Shown here: positions 52,468 through 60,535 of the stretch, piece by piece
How the letters are laid out: the number at the start of each line of letters is the position of its first letter
Numbering within the stretch: the stretch's first letter is position 1
Assembly: GCF_015354505.1 (NCBI RefSeq)
Contig: NZ_JACAFP010000001.1
Coordinates: 1 to 64,000, forward strand
Origin: Microbacterium sp. UFMG61
GTDB lineage: Bacteria; Actinomycetota; Actinomycetes; Actinomycetales; Microbacteriaceae
DNA length: 64,000 nucleotides
Reading direction: 5' to 3'
The notes under the pieces: model-generated
What the model was told of the DNA's origin: nothing
The model's input: the letters and a program-made list of their open reading frames with translations, nothing else
The model's database searches: none
Program-made: the position numbers and the translations under genes

Positions 52468-54180
52468 CTAGAGGAACGCCGAAGTCGGGACGCTCTCAAG
52501 AATCTTCACTACTTCAGCATCGAGCCAGCGAGCCAGCGCTTGCATATGGGGCCCGGGATCGCTTCCCTCACGAACGGCTTTCGCCAGTAGCGGCTTCTTT
52601 TCTTCGAGAACCTTGCGCTTGACCGCGTACCTGGCGTTGGGAAGGGCGTTCTCGAGGCCCAGTTTTGCTGACGTGACGACTGTCTCGATTAGATCAGTCG
52701 ACAGGAACCGTTCTATGCCTACGAAGGTCTGATCCAACTGAGGGTTCGCGACGGCCTCGGGCGGGACAAGACAGACGGAATGAGGATGAACCGCGAGCAC
52801 CTGGTTGTACTTCGGCGCGTCGGAATCCTCCCAGTCGCGAAGAACCAATACAGGGGCGGACAACGGGCGGGAAGCAACCACCTGCTTGTTGTACTTCAGG
52901 TACTGGAGCACGCTGTCGCCCCCGATCTCGTCGCCGAATGCAGCGCTTGGAGACAGCAACCGCCATCGTGGTCGAAGACCTGCTGCTTGAATCGCTGCGC
53001 GAATATGAACCTCGTCGAACTTTCCCTCGACAATCACGATGGGTTCGTTCGGATGTGTAAAGAGCGGATGGGCGAACGAAGTCACCGATGCGCGCATGCT
53101 GGCTTCGAGGGCTTGGCGCGCTGTCAGCTTTTCGTAAGCGGTGTCCGGATTCTTCGATGCGAACCAGGCGTGATTCGCCACACGCACGAACTCGTCCTGA
53201 TGCGTAGTTACGAGCACCTGGCGCTTCGCGTCCGTCGAGTACGCATGGAGATCGGTAGAAAACTGTGCGCGAAGTGCGGCATGAAGAAAGGACTCGGGCT
53301 CCTCCATCGCCCAGACACTCGCCTGGACCCATCCGAAGCCGCCGCCCCGTCTCGTACGGTCAGCCAAGTCGAGCACATGAAGCAGCATAAAACTCTGCGC
53401 CCCCGAGCCTTCGAACTCGGGAGAGCGTGCAACATCGCCTTCTGCGATTGCGTTCACGCCCATCGTGAAGACGAGGTCGGCGAAATCACCAGGTAGGTCA
53501 GGTTCAAGCGCGAGCCCAGGAAGACCCTGGCCGAGTGCTGTTGAGGTATCGCCGAACATCCGGCTTCCCATGTCCCGCAACTCGGTCAACAGCACATCCA
53601 CGGAAGACTCTCTGTAGGCCTTTGTGGACCGAAGTCGCGAGACAAGGTTCGAGCGGAGAGGTGCCAGCTCCGACTTGATGAGGTCTGCCGCTCGAGTGTG
53701 ATTTGGTACGTAGACGAAACGAACCGCTCGAATGTGAGCCAACACGGATGCTAGGGCGTCGCCGGCTGCTTCGACGAGAGACTCCCGGTCTGCGCCGAAT
53801 TGAAGAGTGTCAACGACCGTGGTCTTGTCAAACCCCAGACTCCATTGCCTGCGAATGAACAACTCGTCGCTTATGCCCGATTCCGCATGGAATGCCTCCT
53901 GGCCTCGAACCTTGAAGTCTTCACCGATTCGCAGTCCGACCGTAACTGAGATCGTCTTCTTCTTACGCTTGGGTGCGAAGCTGCTGAAGTCTTCGGTCAT
54001 CACGAGAGTCGAGCGGTGCTCGTCTAGGAACCCATTGAAGAAGAGGTTCAGAGCTCGAAGAATATTCGACTTCCCGGCGCTATTGAGCCCAACGATGGCG
54101 GCGTAGTCCTCGAGCCCTTCAAGACTTGCCGAGCGAATCGAGCGAAAATTCTCCACGCCGACATAGGTGATGACCGTCAT
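52468..54180 (-). CDS. OLD-family ATP-dependent nuclease (SMC-type ATPase plus TOPRIM)
   Basis: 570 residues. N-terminal ABC/SMC-like ATPase: Walker A VGLNSAGKSN (about 31-38), Walker B VWAMEEPESFLHAALRAQF, a D-loop/H-switch VLVTTHQDEFVRVA. The C-terminal third has a TOPRIM start IVIVEGKFDEVHI and LVLRDWEDSD, so the nuclease active site seems intact. Relatives such as phage P2 Old and GajA of the Gabija system act in phage defence. No UvrD-type GajB partner is present. It probably shares a transcript with the GNAT gene 41 bp upstream. Its G+C is visibly lower than the neighbours'. Confidence 0.85.
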   Translation of the reverse strand: MTVITYVGVENFRSIRSASLEGLEDYAAIVGLNSAGKSNILRALNLFFNGFLDEHRSTLVMTEDFSSFAPKRKKKTISVTVGLRIGEDFKVRGQEAFHAESGISDELFIRRQWSLGFDKTTVVDTLQFGADRESLVEAAGDALASVLAHIRAVRFVYVPNHTRAADLIKSELAPLRSNLVSRLRSTKAYRESSVDVLLTELRDMGSRMFGDTSTALGQGLPGLALEPDLPGDFADLVFTMGVNAIAEGDVARSPEFEGSGAQSFMLLHVLDLADRTRRGGGFGWVQASVWAMEEPESFLHAALRAQFSTDLHAYSTDAKRQVLVTTHQDEFVRVANHAWFASKNPDTAYEKLTARQALEASMRASVTSFAHPLFTHPNEPIVIVEGKFDEVHIRAAIQAAGLRPRWRLLSPSAAFGDEIGGDSVLQYLKYNKQVVASRPLSAPVLVLRDWEDSDAPKYNQVLAVHPHSVCLVPPEAVANPQLDQTFVGIERFLSTDLIETVVTSAKLGLENALPNARYAVKRKVLEEKKPLLAKAVREGSDPGPHMQALARWLDAEVVKILESVPTSAFL

Positions 54181-54221
54181 TAGTCCTCCGGCTCGACTGG
54201 GCTGGGCGGCGCTCTCGCGAC

Positions 54222-54680
54222 CTAGCCTCGTCGTGGCGATTGCGATAGCGGCTTTGCAACGAAGATAGACGGCTCGTGCCCGACACCGCCAATCCGACCA
54301 TGCTCCATGAGTCCGGCTCGACGCCAGAACCCATCCTGATCTGAGAAAACCACGAGCTGGTGCTGGGGCCACATTTCTCGGAGAGTTGCCACCGCCGCGC
54401 GTCCAATGCCGCAGCGGCGGCGGTCTCCGCGCACTTCAAAACGACTGATCTCTAGCGTCGGGTGTCGCGCATCGAAGTCGGCAATGGGCACTTGAATCTT
54501 GTGCTCGAGGATGACTGAACGAGCCACCTCTTCGTCCTCGACAAACGCAACGAGAAACTTCGGCTGCGCACTCATCGCCCAACCAAGATCTGACCACCAG
54601 TCACGTTCGTACCCCGGAACGCTCACGTCGAAAGCCCCGTTTACTCGATGAAGTTCTACGATTGCAACTCTCTCAGTCAT
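54222..54680 (-). CDS. GNAT N-acetyltransferase
   Basis: 152 residues from the ATG at 54680. The fold is recognised from VSVPGYERDWWSDLGWAM, ISRFEVRGDRRRCGIGRAAVATLREMWPQHQLVVFS (acetyl-CoA binding R-R-x-G-I-G-R-A) and the closing DGFWRRAGLMEHG. Sits between the OLD nuclease (same strand) and the divergent graspetide cluster, so it could belong to the nuclease unit or tailor or detoxify the peptide product. Unknown substrate. Confidence 0.82.
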   Translation of the reverse strand: MTERVAIVELHRVNGAFDVSVPGYERDWWSDLGWAMSAQPKFLVAFVEDEEVARSVILEHKIQVPIADFDARHPTLEISRFEVRGDRRRCGIGRAAVATLREMWPQHQLVVFSDQDGFWRRAGLMEHGRIGGVGHEPSIFVAKPLSQSPRRG

Positions 54681-54778
54681 GGGACAAGTGTGCATGGTGC
54701 GGCAAGTTGATCCACGACCGACGGCTGATGCAGCCGAGGACATGTAGTCTGCAGGCATCGACGGAGAAGGAGATAGCA

Positions 54779-54931
54779 GTGGGAAGTTCTGAGTCGCTGT
54801 TCACGACGCTCGCATCGGCGAACAGCAATCCGCGGCCGCGCCCTCAGCCTCAACCGTCCACCCTCACGGCAACCGTCGAGACGTCGGATCACGGATACGG
54901 GTATGGCGTAGCGCTGGTGGCGGGGCGCTGA
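54779..54931 (+). CDS. Graspetide-type RiPP precursor peptide 1
   Basis: 50 residues from a GTG at 54779, behind GGAGAAGGAGAT. A leader-like start, SSESLFTTLASANS, is followed by a Pro/Arg/Gln tract (NPRPRPQPQPS) and a core STLTATVETSDHGYGYGVA. It shares SL(F/Y)xxLA in the leader and TAT...ETSD in the core with the second peptide, and both are exactly 50 residues. The only acidic acceptors in the core are Glu34 and Asp37, so few cross-links could form. The product is predicted to be a substrate of the ATP-grasp enzyme at 55083. Confidence 0.7.
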   Translation: MGSSESLFTTLASANSNPRPRPQPQPSTLTATVETSDHGYGYGVALVAGR

Positions 54932-54933
54932 AC

Positions 54934-55086
54934 TTGGCATCCGCGACGCTGACCGTTCCGTCCCTCTACTCTGTTCTCGCGGTGGCTGCACGTCAGGATC
55001 TGTCCGGCGGTCGTGCGACAGCCACGATGACTGAAACGCTCGAAACCAGCGACAGTGACGAGTCTGTTTCGCATCTGCTTCGATGA
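54934..55086 (+). CDS. Graspetide-type RiPP precursor peptide 2
   Basis: 50 residues if started at TTG 54934, 2 bp after the stop of peptide 1. The leader-like part ASATLTVPSLYSVLAVAARQ is followed by the core TATMTETLETSDSDESVSH. Thr/Ser donors alternate with acidic acceptors (Glu34, Glu37, Asp40, Asp42, Glu43), the pattern of graspetide cores joined by ester or amide links. Its stop TGA (55084-55086) overlaps the ATG of the ATP-grasp gene by 4 bp. A later start at GTG about 54982 is possible but would remove the shared leader motif. Confidence 0.68.
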   Translation: MASATLTVPSLYSVLAVAARQDLSGGRATATMTETLETSDSDESVSHLLR

Positions 55087-56036
55087 AGCGTGACGCCACC
55101 AGCACGCCACTGATCGTTGGCGACATCGATGACCCACACGTCCAATCGGTGCGCGCGGCGCTGATCTCGCGAGACGCCGCGCCCGTGATCCTCGACCTCA
55201 ATACCGTGATGAGCGCCGGTCTGACCATCTTCGAGGATCGCGCGGTAGTGAGCATCGACGGAGAATGGATCGAGACGAGTCGACTGCGAAGCGGGTGGCT
55301 GCGGCGCATGCACCGTGCGCAGTGGGGTCTCGGGGTGGAGACAGGAACTGTTGAAGCGCTGGAGCTCGGAACGTGGCACTCCGCCTACTCGTGGATGCTG
55401 GACGATGCCGAGATCCAGTGGGTAACGTCTCCGCGGAATCTGCGCAAAGCGGAAGGGAAGATAGACCAGTGGCGGGCGGCTCGGCAGCTGGGTGTTGACT
55501 ACCCCCACACGATGTTGACCACCTCGGCGCAGGCCGTTCGCTCCGAGTATCAGTGCGAAGTCATTGTCAAGCCTCTCGGCTCTGGTCAGTTCCTCGACGG
55601 AACTCAGATGAAGACTGTCTACGCCGAGTCGATGCTTCCGACCGATCCTCGTCTCGAGAACCTCGGCAAGGCTCCATTCATCGTTCAGGAACGCATCAAG
55701 GCGAAGCGACACTGGCGCGTAGTTACCGTTGGTGCTCAGGTGTGGGCTGGTGTCCTTCCTGTGGAACCCGGGGACCCCGCCGATTGGCGCCGAACAGCCG
55801 AGAACCACACCTCGTTCGAGGAGCAGGGCGACGTGAACGCCGACATCGCCAACGGAGCGATTGCCGTCGCGGGGCACTTCGAGCTTGGCTACTCCAGTCA
55901 AGACTGGGTAGAGACTTCCGAAGGGCGCACCGTTCTGCTCGACGTAAACCCCTCAGGTCAATGGCTGTTCCTCCCGGAGCGCGTCGGGGAGGAGGTGGCG
56001 ATGGCGCTCGCAGACCGGATCGCGGGAGCGATATGA
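55083..56036 (+). CDS. ATP-grasp RiPP maturase (graspetide ligase)
   Basis: 317 residues. An ATP-grasp fold: nucleotide-binding Lys in CEVIVKPLGSGQ, a second site in APFIVQERIKAKRHWRVVTVG and the metal ligands near LLDVNPSGQWLFLP. It resembles the TgmB/MvdD-like maturases that activate acidic side chains with ATP and join them to Ser, Thr or Lys of a precursor. The N-terminal part (LIVGDIDDPHVQSVRAALISRD) is the usual RiPP-recognition region. The gene is translationally coupled to precursor 2 upstream and to a membrane protein downstream. Confidence 0.85.
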   Translation: MKRDATSTPLIVGDIDDPHVQSVRAALISRDAAPVILDLNTVMSAGLTIFEDRAVVSIDGEWIETSRLRSGWLRRMHRAQWGLGVETGTVEALELGTWHSAYSWMLDDAEIQWVTSPRNLRKAEGKIDQWRAARQLGVDYPHTMLTTSAQAVRSEYQCEVIVKPLGSGQFLDGTQMKTVYAESMLPTDPRLENLGKAPFIVQERIKAKRHWRVVTVGAQVWAGVLPVEPGDPADWRRTAENHTSFEEQGDVNADIANGAIAVAGHFELGYSSQDWVETSEGRTVLLDVNPSGQWLFLPERVGEEVAMALADRIAGAI

Positions 56037-56665
56037 CGTCCGATGCCCTCATCGAGGGACGGATGATGCTGAGCACGATTGCCGGGCTATGGTTCGGGCG
56101 GAAGGTTTGGTTGCCGAAGGACCCGAAGCCGGCTGACAGCAGTTGGGTGGATGGAACGCACCGCAGGAACATCGACGGAATCACTGACCTCTACCGAGGA
56201 CGTCTAGCGAGTGAGCGGGCCGGCATCGAAGCAGTGCGACGACGGGCCGAGTTTGCCCTCACCGCCGTCATCGCTGCCGCAGGACTGAGCGCCAGCGGAT
56301 TCGAACGTCTGATGGCCGCATCGGCGTTCAGCTCGCTTCCGCTCCTTTTGTGGCTTGGCGGTCTCGCGGTCGAGATCTTCGCGATACTGGTTTTCGCAGG
56401 GGTCGCGGTATCGAGCAAATCGATAGGCGAGGTGGACGTTACCGCGTACAGCGCCATGAAACACGGAACGAGAGAGGAGCTTCGACAGTACGTATGGGCC
56501 ACCCAAGTGACTTCTCGTACCCGTCGCGCTGTAGTGACGGTGTTCAGGGATGCGTTCCTTGTGGCCTTGCTCGGACTCATGCTGTTCGGTGGGGCTCACC
56601 TCGCGGCGTGGATGACGCCCGTTCCCGCTGACCCTCCCGTGGTCGTGAACGTCGTGACTCCCTGA
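56033..56665 (+). CDS. Membrane protein coupled to the RiPP maturase
   Basis: 210 residues from the ATG at 56033, overlapping the maturase stop (ATGA). A soluble N-terminal region of about 70 residues (DPKPADSSWVDGTHRRNIDGITDLYRGRLASERAGIEAVRRRAEFALTAVIAAAGLS) is followed by two hydrophobic helices (FSSLPLLLWLGGLAVEIFAILVFAGVAVS) and another near the end (DAFLVALLGLMLFGGAHLAAWM). No family recognised. The close coupling suggests export, self-protection or anchoring of the modified peptide, but that is inference. Confidence 0.75.
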   Translation: MTSDALIEGRMMLSTIAGLWFGRKVWLPKDPKPADSSWVDGTHRRNIDGITDLYRGRLASERAGIEAVRRRAEFALTAVIAAAGLSASGFERLMAASAFSSLPLLLWLGGLAVEIFAILVFAGVAVSSKSIGEVDVTAYSAMKHGTREELRQYVWATQVTSRTRRAVVTVFRDAFLVALLGLMLFGGAHLAAWMTPVPADPPVVVNVVTP

Positions 56666-56916
56666 GCGTGGCAGGGGGCTTGGCCTGGGCGCTGGAGTCC
56701 GCTCCAGCGGGCTCGCCGTCAGAGTTTCGCACTGGAGCATCTTTTCTGACGTGAAGGCCGCGTACCCAGTTCGACGGTTCTCACTGATTGCATGGAGCAG
56801 GCGCTACTTAGTTGATGCAGGTCGGAGGTCACCTCATAAGTGATGGCGGATCGTGCGGGGATACAGTGGCAGCAGAACCGCGACGACCGGCCCCCCGACA
56901 GAACGGACTCCAGCGG

Positions 56917-57831
56917 ATGAAGATCGAACCCACGCCCATCACCCTCGGAACCTCCGGCCTCGGCCGGCACTCGGAGCCGGGGTCCGCCGAGGAGAGAGCG
57001 GCCGTCGAGGTCGCGATCGACCTGCTCACGAGCCGACACGGGTTCGTGGACACCTCGAACAACTACGCCGGCGGTCGCTCCGAGGCCGTGCTCGGGATCG
57101 CGCTGCGCGAGCTCGGGATGGACGGCTCGCGGGTGATCTCGAAGGTGGATCAAGACCCGGAGACCGGTGTGTTCGACCGCGACCGCGTGCTCCGCTCGTT
57201 CGAGGAGACCACCGCCCGGCTCGGGGTCGACCGCCTTCCGCTGTTGCACCTGCACGACCCGTACTCGGTGTCGTTCGAGGACACGATCTCGATCGGCGGC
57301 GCGGTGCAGGGTCTCATCGAACTCCGGAGCGCGGGCGTGGTGGACGCGATCGGCGTCGCGGCCGCTCCGGTGCCGCTGATGGCGAAGTACGTCGAGACGG
57401 GCGTGTTCGATGCCGTGCTGATCCACAACCGGTTCACGCTCGTCGACAGCTCGGCTGAGACGGTGTTCGCCGACGCCAAGGCCCGCGGCATGGCCGTGTT
57501 CAACGCGGCACCGTTCGGTTCGGGACTGCTCGTCAAGGGGCCGCATGCCGGTGCCCAGTACGCCTATCGACCTGCCACCGAAGAGCTGCTGGCGTGGACC
57601 GAGCGGCTGCAGCTTCTGTGCGCGGAGCACGGGACGTCGATGGCCGCCGCAGCGCTGCACTACTCGCTGCGATCGCCACTGGTCGACTCGACGGTCGTCG
57701 GGGTGTCGTCACCGCATCGTCGCGAGCAGCTCGACGAGCTGGTGCAGGCGGAGGTTCCGGAAGGGCTGTGGGATGCCGTCGAGAGCCTGGGGCCGGCGCC
57801 CTCCCCGGTGGACGACAGCGACTACGCCTGA
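56917..57831 (+). CDS. Aldo/keto reductase, aldose-dehydrogenase type
   Basis: 304 residues from the ATG at 56917. ITLGTSGLGRHSEPGSAEERAAVEVAIDLLTSRHGFVDTSNNYAGGRSEAVLGIALRELG carries the catalytic Asp/Tyr of the AKR fold (the conserved D-T-A-x-x-Y appears as D-T-S-N-N-Y). VISKVDQDPETG gives the Lys and LLHLHDPY the His. The wording of motifs resembles L-fucose/D-threo-aldose 1-dehydrogenases. Convergent with an EamA gene, overlapping it by 10 bp. The 251 bp upstream, back to the RiPP membrane protein, hold no gene. Confidence 0.88.
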   Translation: MKIEPTPITLGTSGLGRHSEPGSAEERAAVEVAIDLLTSRHGFVDTSNNYAGGRSEAVLGIALRELGMDGSRVISKVDQDPETGVFDRDRVLRSFEETTARLGVDRLPLLHLHDPYSVSFEDTISIGGAVQGLIELRSAGVVDAIGVAAAPVPLMAKYVETGVFDAVLIHNRFTLVDSSAETVFADAKARGMAVFNAAPFGSGLLVKGPHAGAQYAYRPATEELLAWTERLQLLCAEHGTSMAAAALHYSLRSPLVDSTVVGVSSPHRREQLDELVQAEVPEGLWDAVESLGPAPSPVDDSDYA

Positions 57832-58763
57832 ACGCTCTCGCTGTTCAGCTGCGCGACCGGCGCCTCGAGCGCGCGGTGCCGGTGGCGTCGCTCGATCGCC
57901 TGCCCGGCGTAGGACGCGGCGACGATGAGAGCGGCGCCGAGCAGGCCGACGGCGCCGACGCTCTCCCCGCCGAGCACGATTCCGACCAGGAGTGCCCAGA
58001 CCGGCTCTGTGCCCATGAGGATGCTGGCGCGCGTCGCCGAGGTGCGCCGCACCGCCCAGAGCTGAACGACGAACGCGAACACCGAGCACATCAAGCCCAG
58101 GAACAGGACGTTCGCCCACCCGAAGACGTCGAGTCGGGCGACCGCCGCGGGCAACTCCGCTCCTGCGACCAGTGATGCCGTAGCCGCGCAGACGATGAGC
58201 TGCACCAGGACGACCGCGAGAGTGCTGTCATCGCGCCCGCGGGTCAGCCTGGCGCTCGCGGTCACGTGAAACGCGCGGACGACCGCCGCCGCGACCACCA
58301 GGGCGTCGCCTGCGTTCGGCATCCGCAGCCCGCCGTCCGATACGAGAAGGGCGACCCCCACCACGGCTGCGACCGCCGCGACGAAGTACGAGCGCGGAAG
58401 CCATGACCGTGCGGCGAGACTCTCGAGCACCGGGGTGAAGATCAGCGCGAGGCTGATGAGCAGGCCGGCGTTGGTCGCCGAGGTGAGATGCACGCCCCAG
58501 GTCTCGAGTCCGATGATGGCGGCTTGAGAGAAGCCGAGCACGACGGCCACGGCGAGGCCGCGACCGCGCGGCATCCGCTCCCTGCGCGCCGCGCAGATCA
58601 GGCCGAGAGCGACCGCCGCGACGAGGAACCGGAGGGCGACCGCGGGGGCGACTCCGATGTCGAGCGCGAGACTCTTCGCAGCGACGAAGCTTGCTCCCCA
58701 GACGGCCGCGACGGCGATCAGCAGAACGTCGACGAGCAGGTCAAGAGGGTGACGGCGAGGCAT
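57822..58763 (-). CDS. EamA-family transporter
   Basis: 313 residues from the ATG at 58763, with GGAGTA just upstream; an ATG at 58817 is further away and without a ribosome site. Ten helices in two EamA repeats (VLLIAVAAVWGASFVAAKSLALDIGVAPAVALRFLVAAVALGLI, later RASILMGTEPVWALLVGIVLGGESVG). Metabolite exporter of unknown substrate, divergent from a LysR-type regulator that probably controls it. Confidence 0.9.
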   Translation of the reverse strand: MPRRHPLDLLVDVLLIAVAAVWGASFVAAKSLALDIGVAPAVALRFLVAAVALGLICAARRERMPRGRGLAVAVVLGFSQAAIIGLETWGVHLTSATNAGLLISLALIFTPVLESLAARSWLPRSYFVAAVAAVVGVALLVSDGGLRMPNAGDALVVAAAVVRAFHVTASARLTRGRDDSTLAVVLVQLIVCAATASLVAGAELPAAVARLDVFGWANVLFLGLMCSVFAFVVQLWAVRRTSATRASILMGTEPVWALLVGIVLGGESVGAVGLLGAALIVAASYAGQAIERRHRHRALEAPVAQLNSESVQA

Positions 58764-58834
58764 TACTCCAGATTCTCGGCTTTCTCGATGAAGAGCCAGA
58801 CTCAGTTGCTTAGCCATCCTTTAAGGTTGCCCTT

Positions 58835-59737
58835 ATGGATCCCGCCCACCTCCGCCTGCTGCGCGAGCTGCGGGATCGGGGCAGCGTCACGGCGGTCGCC
58901 GGCGCCCTCGGCATCTCCGCCTCGGCGGTCTCGCAGCAGCTCTCGACGCTGCAGTCGAGCGCGGCGCTGCCGCTCACCGCGCGGCGAGGTCGCGTCCTGA
59001 CGCTCACCGCGGCGGGCGAGGCGCTCGCCGCGGCGAGCACCCGTGTCGATGAGGCACTCACGGCGGCGCGTGATGCGGTGGGCGCTCTGCTCGACGCGGG
59101 CGACCGGCCGGTTCGGCTCTCGTCCTTCACCAGTGCGGGTCTCGCACTGTTCGGACCCCTGGTGCGAGAGCTCGGTGGCACTCCCTCGGTGCACCTCGCC
59201 GATGAGGACGTGGCGCACCGGGACTTCCCCGGCCTGACCGCCGACTACGACCTCGTGATCGCGCATCGGCTCGCTCACGATTCGCCCTGGCCGCTCGATC
59301 GTGTCGTCGCGACGCCGCTGATCGACGAACCGCTCGACATCGCGCTGCACGCCGAGCATCCTCTGGCGAATCGTGCGCAGATCGACCTCGACGATCTGGT
59401 GGACGAGGACTGGGTGTCGGTGCATCAGGGATTCCCGCTCGCCGGCGTGCTCGATCATCTGGCGGCGCGGGCCGGGCGGCCCTTTCGCATCGCACACCGC
59501 ATCAACGAGTTCTCGGTGACGGCCGAGGTCGTCCGCGCCGGGGCGGCCATCGCCATCATGCCCCGCACGACCGCCTCGTCTCTGGCCGTCGACGGGCTCC
59601 TGCTGCGGCCGCTGGCCGGTATCGAGCTCGTGCGTCACCTCGATGTGCTCGCGCGGCCCGATGCGCTCGCCTACACCTCGGTGCGACGCGTGCTGCGTAC
59701 GCTGCAGGTCGTCGCGGCGCGTGTGCAGCACGCCTGA
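58835..59737 (+). CDS. LysR-family regulator
   Basis: 300 residues: HTH LRLLRELRDRGSVTAVAGALGISASAVSQQLSTLQSSAALPLTARRGRVLTLTAAGEAL, then a LysR substrate domain (VRLSSFTSAGLALFGPLVRELGG, later FRIAHRINEFSVTAEVVRAGAAIAIMPRT). The 71-bp divergent region to the EamA gene is short enough to contain both promoters and a shared operator. Effector unknown. Confidence 0.93.
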   Translation: MDPAHLRLLRELRDRGSVTAVAGALGISASAVSQQLSTLQSSAALPLTARRGRVLTLTAAGEALAAASTRVDEALTAARDAVGALLDAGDRPVRLSSFTSAGLALFGPLVRELGGTPSVHLADEDVAHRDFPGLTADYDLVIAHRLAHDSPWPLDRVVATPLIDEPLDIALHAEHPLANRAQIDLDDLVDEDWVSVHQGFPLAGVLDHLAARAGRPFRIAHRINEFSVTAEVVRAGAAIAIMPRTTASSLAVDGLLLRPLAGIELVRHLDVLARPDALAYTSVRRVLRTLQVVAARVQHA

Positions 59738-59778
59738 GGGCGGGGAAACGGAGACCGATCGGGCGGATGCCGGCGCGT

Positions 59779-59803
59779 CGTGTGCCCGACCCGCGGGCAC
59801 ACG
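59779..59803. terminator. Bidirectional hairpin terminator
   Basis: CGTGTGCCCG (59779-59788) pairs perfectly with 59794-59803 around a 5-nt loop, between convergent LysR and 2H genes. Confidence 0.75.
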
Positions 59804-59854
59804 AGCTATTCGTCTGCGTTGTCCAGCTGGCCCGACGGACGGCGCCGGGGACGA

Positions 59855-60394
59855 CTATGGGCGCCGCAGGTCAGCGAGGGTCGTGGTGAGCGCGGTGCCG
59901 GGATCCCAGTGCCGCACGGTGGCGGCATGAGCGCGGATGTCTCCGCCGACCAGCTCGAGCGCGGCCGGAAGATCGGCGATGCGCAGCCGGCGGGCGAGGG
60001 CGACGTGCGGCATCCACTCGCCCGGTGCGGTGTGCGGGGCATCGTCGCCCGACCCGGCGGCGGCGAGGATCGTCTCGCGAAGACCGAGCAGCTCTGCACT
60101 GGGAACGATGCTGCGTGCCAGCACACGCCGCTCGCCGGTGCCGAAGAGCAGGGGAGCGCCCAGCGTGACGGGGAACGACGGGATGCCGGCCAGGACACCC
60201 GGGTCGAGTGGTGACAGGTCGACGCGCGCGACAAGTGTGACGTGGGGTCGGTTGCTCGCCGACGTGTGCCTCGCGAGGCTCGACATTCCGCGGGTCGCAA
60301 GTGCATCCCACTCGGCCCGGATCGCGTTCTCGGCATCCCGGTCGAGGAGCAGTTCGATCGCCGCGGGGGAGATGCGGGGCTCTGGTTCGCGCAC
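59855..60394 (-). CDS. 2'-5' RNA ligase-like (2H phosphoesterase) protein
   Basis: 179 residues. Two HxTx-type motifs frame the active site: NRPHVTLVARV (about residue 50) and EWMPHVALARRL (about residue 130), the second with Ala in place of Thr. The fold belongs to the ThpR/2H phosphoesterase superfamily, which hydrolyses cyclic phosphodiesters. In actinobacteria the physiological substrate is unknown. The Thr-to-Ala change in the second motif would lower but not exclude activity. Confidence 0.85.
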   Translation of the reverse strand: MREPEPRISPAAIELLLDRDAENAIRAEWDALATRGMSSLARHTSASNRPHVTLVARVDLSPLDPGVLAGIPSFPVTLGAPLLFGTGERRVLARSIVPSAELLGLRETILAAAGSGDDAPHTAPGEWMPHVALARRLRIADLPAALELVGGDIRAHAATVRHWDPGTALTTTLADLRRP

Positions 60395-60461
60395 GGATCG
60401 ATTATGTCGCGACCCCCGCCCGGCATCCGCCCGGGAAAACCCAGGCCGTTCCTGTCAGGGT

Positions 60462-60486
60462 CGGCGGGTCGTACCTCGACCCGCCG
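60462..60486 (-). terminator. Hairpin terminator of the ROK regulator gene
   Basis: CGGCGGGTCG (60462-60471) pairs perfectly with 60477-60486 over a 5-nt loop, 50 bp past the ROK stop codon. Confidence 0.7.
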
Positions 60487-60535
60487 GGTTGGGCACGGAT
60501 GGTCCCCGTTTTCCGACGAGAGACACGCCGCGACG

